From JACKHA01 sp041401985 (GTDB taxonomy: Bacteria > Planctomycetota > Phycisphaerae > Phycisphaerales > UBA1924): a stretch of DNA of 64,000 bases. The notes under the pieces were generated by a model, which did not search any database, was not told the origin of the DNA, and saw only the letters and a program-made list of their open reading frames with translations. Both the position numbers and the translations under genes were made by a program. Shown in pieces: positions 53,865 through 61,899 of the stretch (within the stretch, counting starts at the first letter, position 1; each line of letters begins with the position of its first letter). The stretch spans positions 62,001-126,000 of the forward strand of contig JAWKTE010000003.1 in the NCBI GenBank assembly GCA_041401985.1, given 5' to 3'.

Positions 53865-54587
53865 ATGCCCACGCCCGCCCATCCCGAGGACCTGCTCGCC
53901 GCCGCCCGCAAGGGGGACCGCGCGGCCCTGGTCTCGCTGCTCGAGCAGGTCGGGCCGACGGTGCGGCACCGCGTCGAGCCGAAGATCGGCAAGTCGATCC
54001 GTTCGTCGATCGACGCCGACGACGTGATGCAGGTGACGTACCTGGAGGCGGTGCTCAAACTCGGCTCGTTCACGTCGGGCGGGATCGAGGGGTTCATCGC
54101 GTGGCTGACGCGCCTGGCGGAGAACAACCTCGTCGATGCGGTGCGGGCTCTTGAGGCCGCCAAGCGTCCCGACCCGAAGAAGCGGATCCGCCCGGGGCCG
54201 GGGCAGGACACGCACGGCGTGCTGATCGAGGCTCTGGGCATGACGTACACGACGCCGAGCGTGGTCGCCAAGCGCCACGAGGCCAACGGGTTCCTGGAGG
54301 ATGCGCTGGGGCGGCTGCCGCCGGCGTACGCGAAGGTGATCCGGCTGTACGACCTTGCGGGCAAGCCGATCGAGGAGGTCGCGGCCGAGATGGACAAGAG
54401 CCAGGGGGCGGTGTACATGCTGCGGGCGCGGGCGCACGAGCGGCTGAAGGAGACGCTGGGGTCGGAGTCGCGGTTTTTTTCGGTTGGGGGTAGGGCCGAG
54501 GTGCGGGAGCCGGGGTGGCACGCCCACGCCTCGCGCCCAGAGCGTCATGGCAAGCCCAGTTGGCGCAGCCGCGAGGCGCGGGCGTGA
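53865..54587 (+). CDS. ECF-type RNA polymerase sigma factor
   Basis: A 240-aa sigma-70 family protein of the ECF type. Region 2 is at about residues 15-85 (IRSSIDADDVMQVTYLEAVLKL … FIAWLTRLAENNLVDAVR) and region 4 at about 145-205 (LGRLPPAYAKVIRLYDLAGKPIEEVAAEMDKSQGAVYMLRARAHERL). It directs RNA polymerase to a special set of promoters and is probably governed by the Ser/Thr kinase encoded next to it, as in planctomycete sigma-kinase pairs. The last 30 residues are translated from a run of seven T followed by a hairpin repeat; with one more T the frame would stop at a TAG at about 54490. Confidence 0.9.
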   Translation: MPTPAHPEDLLAAARKGDRAALVSLLEQVGPTVRHRVEPKIGKSIRSSIDADDVMQVTYLEAVLKLGSFTSGGIEGFIAWLTRLAENNLVDAVRALEAAKRPDPKKRIRPGPGQDTHGVLIEALGMTYTTPSVVAKRHEANGFLEDALGRLPPAYAKVIRLYDLAGKPIEEVAAEMDKSQGAVYMLRARAHERLKETLGSESRFFSVGGRAEVREPGWHAHASRPERHGKPSWRSREARA

Positions 54588-54648
54588 TTCCACGTCCGTG
54601 CGCCCGTCCGTTCTCGCCACGCCCGCGCTGCGCGTGGGCGTGCCACCC
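54513..54648. repeat. Inverted repeat spanning the end of the sigma gene
   Basis: GGGTGGCACGCCCACGC (54513-54529) is the exact reverse complement of 54632-54648. Between them lie a smaller dyad (CGCCTCGCG … CGCGAGGCG) and the stop codon of the sigma gene. The GTGGCA start recalls the small hairpin family at 47272. Confidence 0.85.
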
Positions 54649-54804
54649 GGGGTGCGCCCACGCCGGTGTCTGCCGTGTGTTAGGATTCTCGTGGTGGCTC
54701 GCGGATTGGCGTGAGTCCCGCGGCGGGCGTGTCGTTCAAGAAGAGGGGAAGCGTGCGCGCATCCGCCTCGGTTGAGGGGCCAGACCGGCGCGCCGGAGCC
54801 GACG

Positions 54805-57498
54805 ATGGACGAGGAACCTGGCAATCAGGGTTCGTTCGACATGGGCGATGATCCCGCCAATGGTGGCGGCGCGGCTCCAACGCCCGGTTCCGGGCCCGGT
54901 TCAAGGCCGCGGGCCAAGTCCGGCTCCGAACGCGACCTCATCGAGGAAGCCCTGCTCGAGGCCGAGCGGGCCGCGCGGCCACCGGACCTGCCCCCGCCCG
55001 ACTCGTTCAAGGGCTACGAGATCCTCGGCGAGATCCATCGCGGCGGGCAGGGCGTTGTGTATCAGGCCATCCAGCTCGCCGCCAAGCGGCGCGTGGCGAT
55101 CAAGGTGCTGCACTCCGGCCCGTTCGTGGGCTCGGCCGGGCGCACCCGGTTCGAGCGCGAGGTCCAGGTCCTCGGGCAACTCAACCACCCCAACATCGTC
55201 AAGATCCACGACTCGGGCGTGACCGACTCCGGCTCGTGCTTCTATGTGATGGACTACATCTCCGGCTCGACGCTCGACGAGCACATCTCGCGGGACCCCA
55301 AGCCCGAGCCGCGGGCCACGCTCGCGCTGTTCGCCAAGGTCTGCGACGCGATCGCCCACGCCCACCTCCGCGGCGTGATCCACCGCGACCTGAAGCCCTC
55401 GAACATCCGCGTCGATCGCAGCGGCGAGCCGATCGTCGTGGATTTCGGGCTGGCCAAGGTCGCGCTGAGCGATGTGGGGACCGACCCCGACGAGCCGCGC
55501 GTGATGACCATGACCGGCGAGTTCATCGGCTCGCTGCCGTGGGCGAGTCCGGAGCAGGCCGAGGGTTCGGGCTCGGCGATCGACGTGCGGACGGACGTGT
55601 ACTCGCTGGGCGTGATCCTGTACCAGATGCTCACGGGGCGGTTCCCCTACGCGGTGATCGGGAACATGCGGGATGTGCTCGAGAACATCCTGAAGGCCGA
55701 GCCAGCGCGACCGAGCACGGTGCGGAGGCAGATCAACGACGAGGTCGAGACGATCGTTCTGAAGTGCCTGGCCAAGGACCGCGACCGGCGGTACCAGTCG
55801 GGCGCGGAACTGGCGCGGGACGTGCGCCGGTACCTGACGGGCGAGCCGATCGAGGCCAAGCGCGACAGCGTGTCGTACATGCTGCGCAAGGCGGTGCGCC
55901 GCCACAAGGCCGCGGCCGCGATCGTGGCCATTGGGCTGACGGCGCTGGTCGTGTTCGGGGTGTCGATGTGGGCGATGTGGCGCGAGGCGTCGAGCCAGCG
56001 GGAGCGGGCCGAGGCGAACCTGGCGTCGATCCGGGGCATCGCGCGGACCATGATCGTCGAGATCAACGACCAGATCGACGACCTGCGCGGGGCGACGCCC
56101 GCGCGCGAGGCGCTGCTGACCAAGGCACGCGACCTGCTCAGCCAGATGGAGGGCCAGGCCTCGGGCGATCCCGGCTTCCTGCGGGACCTGGCGGACGTGC
56201 ACCTGCGCGTCGCGGACATCCACGCCGGGTTGTACGACCCGCGGGTCGGCGGGATCGACGAGGCCCAGACGCACGTCGATCGCGCGGGCGAAGTCCTGCG
56301 TGGGCTGGCGGGGCCCGACGCGAGCGCGGCGGCGACGGTGGAGCTGGAAGCGCGCGTGCACATCGCCCGCGCCGAACTCCTGCACCAGCGGCGCGAGTTC
56401 CAGCAGGCCGCAGATGAGTTCGCGGTCGGGATCGCGGCGTACGACCGGTTGCTCGCGCCGCAGGCTTCCGGAGCGGCGGCGTCCGCGCTCGACATCGCTG
56501 CGCAGAACCGCGTGCGCGACGCGCGGATGCTGGCTCGCGTGCGTCGGGCCGACTCGCTGCTCCGCGTGCCGCCCGGCGACGAGGCCCAGGCCGCGGCGAT
56601 CGAATCGGAGGCCGACGCGACGTATGACGAGGCCGAGCGCTACTGGGAGCAGCGAGCGGCGGCGGCTCCGAGCGACCTCGATGCCGCCCAGCGACACTAC
56701 ATCTTGCTCGACCAGCGGGCCAGGACAATGGTCTCGGCGGCGATGGGCGCGGCCCGGGCGGGGACCGATCCGGGCGTGGTCGCGCAAGCCGCGGCGTCTC
56801 TCGATGAGGCCAGAGCACTCGCCGAGCGGGCCCGCGACGGGTTCGAGCGCCTCGCCGCGGCCCGCCCCCAGAGCGCCGACTTCCAGCGCGACCTGTACCT
56901 GGCCGACTACTTCCTGGGTCGCACGCTGCTGGACGAGGCCCGCCTCCGCGCGAGCCTGCCGGGCGATCACGCAGGCGCACTCGACGAAACCGGCACCGCG
57001 GCCATGCGCGACGCCGCGATGGCCCGATTCGAGTCGGCCCTGCGCACCACCGAGCGCATCTTCGCCGCCGACGAGTCCAACCTCCAGGCCCAGCGCGATG
57101 TGGCCATCTGCCTGAACCAGATCGGCAACACGCTGCGCGACATGGGGCGATACCCCGAGGCCGTCGTCGCCTTCGATCGCGGCCTGGGCATCCGACGCGA
57201 CGTGCTCCGGGCCGACCCGACGCCCCGCCACCAGAGCGATCTTGGCGTGGGGCTGTACAAGCGGGCCGAGGTCGAGCGGCTCGCCGCCCTTGCCTCCGGC
57301 GTCGCCCCGGCCGAACGCCGCTTGCGCCTCCAGAACGCCGAGCGACTGGGCGTCGAGTGCGTCGGCGTGTTCCAGCGCCTGGTCGACGACGGCGTGCTCG
57401 CGCCGAACTCGGTCGAGATATCGGACTCATCCGCTCTTCTGCGCTCCATCCGCGACGACCTCCAGGGCACGCGGGCAGGTGGCGGGCTAGGCGGATGA
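54805..57498 (+). CDS. Membrane Ser/Thr protein kinase (PknB-like) with TPR-like sensor part
   Basis: An 897-aa Hanks-type kinase. Kinase domain at about residues 70-350: glycine loop GEIHRGGQGVVY, VAIKVLHS with the ATP Lys, HRDLKPSN catalytic loop, DFGLAK, and SPEQAEG. One transmembrane helix follows (about 370-392, AAAIVAIGLTALVVFGVSMW). The large outer part (400-880) is helical with TPR-like repeats (for example EAVVAFDRGLGIRRDVLRAD near the end) and would sense a signal or partner. GGAG before the ATG. It lies 217 bp behind the ECF sigma gene, the classic planctomycete pairing of a kinase that activates its sigma factor by phosphorylation (inference). Confidence 0.92.
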   Translation: MDEEPGNQGSFDMGDDPANGGGAAPTPGSGPGSRPRAKSGSERDLIEEALLEAERAARPPDLPPPDSFKGYEILGEIHRGGQGVVYQAIQLAAKRRVAIKVLHSGPFVGSAGRTRFEREVQVLGQLNHPNIVKIHDSGVTDSGSCFYVMDYISGSTLDEHISRDPKPEPRATLALFAKVCDAIAHAHLRGVIHRDLKPSNIRVDRSGEPIVVDFGLAKVALSDVGTDPDEPRVMTMTGEFIGSLPWASPEQAEGSGSAIDVRTDVYSLGVILYQMLTGRFPYAVIGNMRDVLENILKAEPARPSTVRRQINDEVETIVLKCLAKDRDRRYQSGAELARDVRRYLTGEPIEAKRDSVSYMLRKAVRRHKAAAAIVAIGLTALVVFGVSMWAMWREASSQRERAEANLASIRGIARTMIVEINDQIDDLRGATPAREALLTKARDLLSQMEGQASGDPGFLRDLADVHLRVADIHAGLYDPRVGGIDEAQTHVDRAGEVLRGLAGPDASAAATVELEARVHIARAELLHQRREFQQAADEFAVGIAAYDRLLAPQASGAAASALDIAAQNRVRDARMLARVRRADSLLRVPPGDEAQAAAIESEADATYDEAERYWEQRAAAAPSDLDAAQRHYILLDQRARTMVSAAMGAARAGTDPGVVAQAAASLDEARALAERARDGFERLAAARPQSADFQRDLYLADYFLGRTLLDEARLRASLPGDHAGALDETGTAAMRDAAMARFESALRTTERIFAADESNLQAQRDVAICLNQIGNTLRDMGRYPEAVVAFDRGLGIRRDVLRADPTPRHQSDLGVGLYKRAEVERLAALASGVAPAERRLRLQNAERLGVECVGVFQRLVDDGVLAPNSVEISDSSALLRSIRDDLQGTRAGGGLGG

Positions 57499-57520
57499 CC
57501 AGCGCCGATGCCCGATCGCC

Positions 57521-57549
57521 TTCGCGCCGGGGTCGGGCTCTGGTACGCT
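57521..57549 (+). promoter_or_regulatory. Weak promoter-like site before the large PEP-CTERM-like gene
   Basis: TTCGCG, 17 bp, then TACGCT (57544-57549). A palindrome CCCCTGGCCAGGGG (57558-57571) lies between this and the ribosome site. The -35 is poor, so the call is tentative. Confidence 0.35.
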
Positions 57550-57587
57550 CGTAGAATCCCCTGGCCAGGGGGGCGGAGGGAGAGAAA

Positions 57588-59840
57588 ATGGTCACGCGCA
57601 ACCGGTCGGTGAACGCACGGGCTCGCGCTTCGCGCGGGGTTGTGATGGCGGTCGCGCCGCTGGTTCTTGCCCTTGCGGCGGGCTCGGCCCACGCCCAGAC
57701 CAGCGCCACCTGGCAAGCCGCGGCCAACAACAACTGGTTCACGCCCGCCGCCTGGGACATCGTGCAGGTTCCCAACAACGCCGGGCCCATGACCTTCAAC
57801 GCCTTCATCGGCCCGGGCCTGGTCGGCGGCCCGTTCATCGCCACGCTCGACGCGCCGGCGACGATCGAGTCGCTGACGCTGACGCAACTGATCACCACGC
57901 TCGACCTTTCCACCAACACCCTCACGCTCAACCAGAACCTCACCGTCAACCAGGCGACCGTGCAGGCCACGCCGCCGCTCGGCGGGGGCACGCTCGACGT
58001 CACGGGAAACCTCTTCCTGACCGAGTCCCGGTTCATCGGCGTCAGCCTGGTCAGCAGCCCCACGAGCCAGATCTTCCTCAACACGACCGGCGGGCTCGAG
58101 GACTTCATCTGCGACACCGATGTCAACCACCGCGGCCGCCTGCGGTACCAGGGCGCCGGCGCGTTCACACTCGACGGCAACACCACGATCACGCTCGACT
58201 CCACCGCCACGTTTGAGATCGAGACCGCCTCAGCGATGATCACCGGCATGGGCGCCCCGGCCATCAACAACGCCGGCTCCATCCTCCAGGCCCAGCCGGG
58301 CGCCATGACGCTCGCCACCGGCGTGGCCATCACCAACACCGGCACCATCGACATCTCCGCGGGCTCGTTCTCCACCGACGGCGTGACGATCCCCGGCGGC
58401 GTCTTGGCCGACGGCACCTGGCGCGTGTCCAACGGCGCGTCGCTTGACCTGCAGGGCGCGGCCCTGACGACCAACGCCGCGACCATCGAGATCGACGGCC
58501 CGGGCTCTCTCTTCAGCGCCCTGGCAGGCATCCAGACCAACGACGCCGCCGGCACGCTGCGCCTCACCGGCGGCAACCTCTTCACCACCGCCGGCGCGTT
58601 CACCAACGACGGCCTGCTGAACGTCGGCGACGCCAGCGAGTTCACGGTCGTCTCCGGCTCGGCCCTGACCAACTTCGCCGGCGGCGCGCTCTCCGGCGGC
58701 GAGTTCGATATCGGGGGCACGCTTCGCTTCGACGGCGCCGACGTGACCGACCTGGACTCGACCATCACGCTCTCCGGCCCCGCGTCGCAGATCCTGGATG
58801 AGAACGGCCTCGACGGGATTCGCAACCTTGACACCATCGCCGGCGCCGGTGACCTGACGCTGGCCGCCGGGCGCACGTTCACGGCCGGGAACGACCTGAC
58901 CGTCGCCACGACCGGACGCCTGGGCGTCGATGTCGGCTCGACCTTCACCGTCCCGGCCCCGTTCAACATCACCAACTTCGCCTCCGGCACCTTCACCGGC
59001 GGCGTGTTCGACATCGCCGGAACCCTGGTCATCGAGGCCGACGTCGAGACCCTGGCCGGCGACTTCACCCTCGACGGCCCGGTCTCCAACATCATCCGCC
59101 CCGGCGGCGGCGACGTGTTCGAGAACCTCAACCTCATCGACACCGACGGCGCCTTGACGCTCCGCAACGGGCGCACGCTCTCGGTCCTGGGCAGCCTCAC
59201 CGTCAACGGCTCGCTGACCATCGAGAACGGCCCGCCCGACAACCCGACCATCATCTCCGTCCCGTCCGACCTGTTCCACAACGCGGGCGTGGCCGATCTC
59301 CGCAACGGCGGCACCATCGAGGTCGGCACCACAGCCGGCCAATACCGCCTCGCGGGCGGCACGCTCCGCGGCTCGGGCACGGTCGTCGCCAACCTCGTCC
59401 AGACCGGCGGCGTGGTCGAGCCGGGCCAGGGCGCGGGCACGCTGTTCATCGAAGGCAACTGGGCCCTCGACCCCACCGTCACCGGGCTGCCCGGCGTGAG
59501 CATCGAACTCGGCGGCACCGGGCCGGGCATGGCCGACTTCATCGACGCAAGCGGGAACGTCGTGATCGGCGGGGGAACCCTCGGCGGGCACCTCTCGCTG
59601 TCGCTCATTGACGGCTACGTGCCGTCGCTCGCCGGCGACACGTTCGAGATCATCCGCGGCACGCAGCGCCAGGGACAGTTCAGGACCGCCACCGGCCCGA
59701 TGGTCGGCACGACGGCCGCGTTCGAGGTGTTCTACACCGGCACGTCCGTGTGGGTGACGGTGTACGCCGTGCCCGCGCCGGGGTCCGCCGGGCTGCTGGG
59801 GATGATCGGGTGCGTGGCGTCACGGCGTCGGCGCCGCTGA
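57588..59840 (+). CDS. Large secreted repeat protein with PEP-CTERM-like tag
   Basis: A 750-aa exported protein. The signal peptide is residues 12-36 (VVMAVAPLVLALAAGSAHA). The body has many short beta-strand repeats of the autotransporter-adhesin kind (LRLTGGNLFTTAGAFTNDG, LTNFAGGALSGGEFDIGGTL, LTLAAGRTFTAGNDLTVA), expected to form a beta-solenoid. The end, VPAPGSAGLLGMIGCVASRR plus more Arg, is a PEP-CTERM-like tag. It is likely a cell-surface or matrix protein. GGAGGG precedes the ATG at 57588. The stretch is monocistronic and is followed by three GC-hairpin repeats. Confidence 0.85.
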   Translation: MVTRNRSVNARARASRGVVMAVAPLVLALAAGSAHAQTSATWQAAANNNWFTPAAWDIVQVPNNAGPMTFNAFIGPGLVGGPFIATLDAPATIESLTLTQLITTLDLSTNTLTLNQNLTVNQATVQATPPLGGGTLDVTGNLFLTESRFIGVSLVSSPTSQIFLNTTGGLEDFICDTDVNHRGRLRYQGAGAFTLDGNTTITLDSTATFEIETASAMITGMGAPAINNAGSILQAQPGAMTLATGVAITNTGTIDISAGSFSTDGVTIPGGVLADGTWRVSNGASLDLQGAALTTNAATIEIDGPGSLFSALAGIQTNDAAGTLRLTGGNLFTTAGAFTNDGLLNVGDASEFTVVSGSALTNFAGGALSGGEFDIGGTLRFDGADVTDLDSTITLSGPASQILDENGLDGIRNLDTIAGAGDLTLAAGRTFTAGNDLTVATTGRLGVDVGSTFTVPAPFNITNFASGTFTGGVFDIAGTLVIEADVETLAGDFTLDGPVSNIIRPGGGDVFENLNLIDTDGALTLRNGRTLSVLGSLTVNGSLTIENGPPDNPTIISVPSDLFHNAGVADLRNGGTIEVGTTAGQYRLAGGTLRGSGTVVANLVQTGGVVEPGQGAGTLFIEGNWALDPTVTGLPGVSIELGGTGPGMADFIDASGNVVIGGGTLGGHLSLSLIDGYVPSLAGDTFEIIRGTQRQGQFRTATGPMVGTTAAFEVFYTGTSVWVTVYAVPAPGSAGLLGMIGCVASRRRRR

Positions 59841-59873
59841 ACGCTGGTGCGCCGGTGGTCAACGGTGTCGTCG

Positions 59874-60000
59874 GCGCGCGAGCCGGGGCGTCCCCGCCCC
59901 GGTCCAACCAAACCAAGCCACCCGCGAGCCGGGGCATCCCCGCCCCGGTCCAACCAAACCAAGTGACCCGCGAGCCGGGGCGTCCCCGCCCCGGTCCCGT
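59874..60000. repeat. Three GC-hairpin repeats, 46-bp period
   Basis: Cores at 59883-59902, 59929-59948 (one base changed) and 59975-59994, each CCGGGGCGTCCCCGCCCCGG preceded by GCGAG and followed by TCCAACCAAACCAA in the first two. The 46-bp spacing is constant, so this is a recent tandem duplication of one unit plus spacer. Confidence 0.92.
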
Positions 60001-60107
60001 CCCACCAGTTGCGGGTCTTCGGAGCACCCCGACGCGGTCAGACCGTGGCGCTTCGAACAACGCAGTGGCCCCGCGCGAGCGAGATCCCGGTCTACGAAGT
60101 CCGCGGG

Positions 60108-61013
60108 TCAGCCGCGTGCCGGTCCGTGCAGCGCACGCCACTTCGTCACGGCCTCCGGCTCGCGCGGGTACAGCGGCAGCAGCGCGAGCGGATCGACGGG
60201 CTGGATCGTTGCCGCGACGCGGGCGCACGCCGCCGCCGACAGCCGAAGCGGCGCGATGAGAAGGCCGAGGCGCGTCGCCTCCTCGCGCATCGCTTCGGGC
60301 AGGTGCCGGTCGCACACGATCACCGTGATCCGCGGCTCGCCGGAACGCGCCGCGTCATCGCCCGCCAAGGTGTGAAGCGCCGCCGCGTCGCCGATGGCTC
60401 CGCTCGCAGGGACGACGCCCGCCACCGGCTCGCCCGACCGGTCGAACACGCTCAGGAACGCCGTGTCACGCTTCGACGCGAGCGCGACAACGAACGCGTC
60501 GGCGTATGCGCCGGTGCGCGAGGCGGTCGCCTCGCGGCACCGATGCCACGCCGCCACCCGCGCGGTCGGCACACCGACGCAGCAGGCTCGCGTGCCGGAG
60601 CACAGCATGATCGTCTCGCCGAGCGCCTTGGCCGTCGCGACCGCGACACGCACGCCGGTGAATCCGCCGGGGCCGATCGACACCGCCACCCGCTCCACGT
60701 CCCGCGCCGACAGCCCGGCCCGTCGCACGAGCCGATCGATCGCCGGCATCAGGTCGTCGTCCTGACGCCCGGCCCGCCCGCGGACGGGCTCCTGGTCTAT
60801 GACCGACTCGCCGCGTGCCAGCGCGACGCTGGGACCGAGCACGTCGGCCCCGCTCGCCGAGGCTGCGCCCCGGCGGCGCCGGTCGCGCCCGCCATCGTCG
60901 CGCGATCCGCCATCGCCGCCGTCCCGCTCGACCGCCGACGGGTTCGACACCTCGATCGCGAGCGTCAGCGGTGGGGTGTCGTCAGAGTCGGTCTGAACGC
61001 GGTCGCCGCTCAC
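60108..61013 (-). CDS. tsaB: TsaB-like tRNA threonylcarbamoyladenosine factor
   Basis: A 301-aa protein of the TsaB (YeaZ) family, partner of TsaD in making t6A at position 37 of tRNAs. The family core LTLAIEVSNPSAV … VAVSIGPGGFTGVRVAVATAKAL … is intact. About 70 residues rich in Arg/Asp/Gly (coded at about 60840-60950) are inserted between the first strand and the core and are unusual. No ATG fits; a GTG at 61013 gives the shortest full-length version and would overlap the upstream lipoprotein gene by 32 bp. Translational coupling to that gene is likely. Confidence 0.8.
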   Translation of the reverse strand: MSGDRVQTDSDDTPPLTLAIEVSNPSAVERDGGDGGSRDDGGRDRRRRGAASASGADVLGPSVALARGESVIDQEPVRGRAGRQDDDLMPAIDRLVRRAGLSARDVERVAVSIGPGGFTGVRVAVATAKALGETIMLCSGTRACCVGVPTARVAAWHRCREATASRTGAYADAFVVALASKRDTAFLSVFDRSGEPVAGVVPASGAIGDAAALHTLAGDDAARSGEPRITVIVCDRHLPEAMREEATRLGLLIAPLRLSAAACARVAATIQPVDPLALLPLYPREPEAVTKWRALHGPARG

Positions 61014-61833
61014 GACCGCCCTCGGCGTCCCCGACCAGCACCACGTCGTGCCCGCGCGACTCGACCGGCACGCCGAACACCCGCACGCTGGTCGCCTGCT
61101 GCTCGCGCACGATGCCGCGACCCGTGACCCAGAGCACGGTCGTCGTCCGCACCTTCGCCGGATCGAGATCGAGTTCCAGCAGACCCTCGACGACGCGCGC
61201 GGTCGGCTGCCCGACAGACGCGGCCAGGGGAGCGGCCCCCTCGCCCGTGCCGACCGCCCGATCCGATCCACGCCCATCGAGCAACGCTGCTATTCCCGCC
61301 TCGATCGCCGCCTCACCGACGTAGGCGACCCGCCTGGTCGCCGTCCCGCTGGACCGCTCGCGCGTCTGGCCGCGATCGTTTGTCTCGGTGACTCGCACCG
61401 CGGCCGTCGCCTCGAACGTCTCGCCCAGGGCCAGCGACGCGGGCATGTACACCAGCCCGCCCTCGAACGCCGTGGTCCGCGCCCCCTCGCGTGAGGACAG
61501 CAGGACGACCGAGCCATCGGCGTCGCGCCGCAGCGTCAGCACCCGCTCGACCCCGCCCTCGCCGACGCTTCGCACCTCGAACCCATCCGGCGTGCGGCGA
61601 ACCAGCCGGCGGAAGCCGCCGCTCGCGCCTTCCACCTCTGCGTACCGCTTGTCGGCGTCGCGGTCGGGGTAGACGTCGACGGCGGAGACCGCGGCTTCGA
61701 CGCCGCGATCGACACTGGTGAGGGTGGCCGGGGCTGCCACGGTCGGGCCTGTTGAGCAGCCGCCGCTCAGGCCAACGGCGACCGCGGCACCCCACAGCCC
61801 CGCAACTCGGCACCAGACCACTCGATCAGTCAT
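60982..61833 (-). CDS. Lipoprotein of unknown function, 283 aa
   Basis: The signal ends in VGLSGGC (Cys28), predicting a lipoprotein. The rest is a beta-rich domain (FRRLVRRTPDGFEVRSVGEGG, EGGLVYMPASLALGETFEATAAV, ATTRRVAYVGEAAIEAG-like strands) that resembles planctomycete lipoproteins of unknown role. The ATG at 61833 is exactly 6 nt after TATCGT with no ribosome site. The last 32 bp overlap the tsaB start. Confidence 0.7.
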   Translation of the reverse strand: MTDRVVWCRVAGLWGAAVAVGLSGGCSTGPTVAAPATLTSVDRGVEAAVSAVDVYPDRDADKRYAEVEGASGGFRRLVRRTPDGFEVRSVGEGGVERVLTLRRDADGSVVLLSSREGARTTAFEGGLVYMPASLALGETFEATAAVRVTETNDRGQTRERSSGTATRRVAYVGEAAIEAGIAALLDGRGSDRAVGTGEGAAPLAASVGQPTARVVEGLLELDLDPAKVRTTTVLWVTGRGIVREQQATSVRVFGVPVESRGHDVVLVGDAEGGRERRPRSDRL

Positions 61834-61845
61834 GCCCGGACGATA
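61834..61845 (-). promoter_or_regulatory. Putative leaderless promoter (TATCGT)
   Basis: On the minus strand TATCGT (61845-61840), then CCGGGC, then the ATG at 61833. Confidence 0.45.
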
Positions 61846-61899
61846 CGCCGAACTCCAATCGAAGCGAGGGTGGCCCGCCGCCGGTACGCTCCGGCCACG

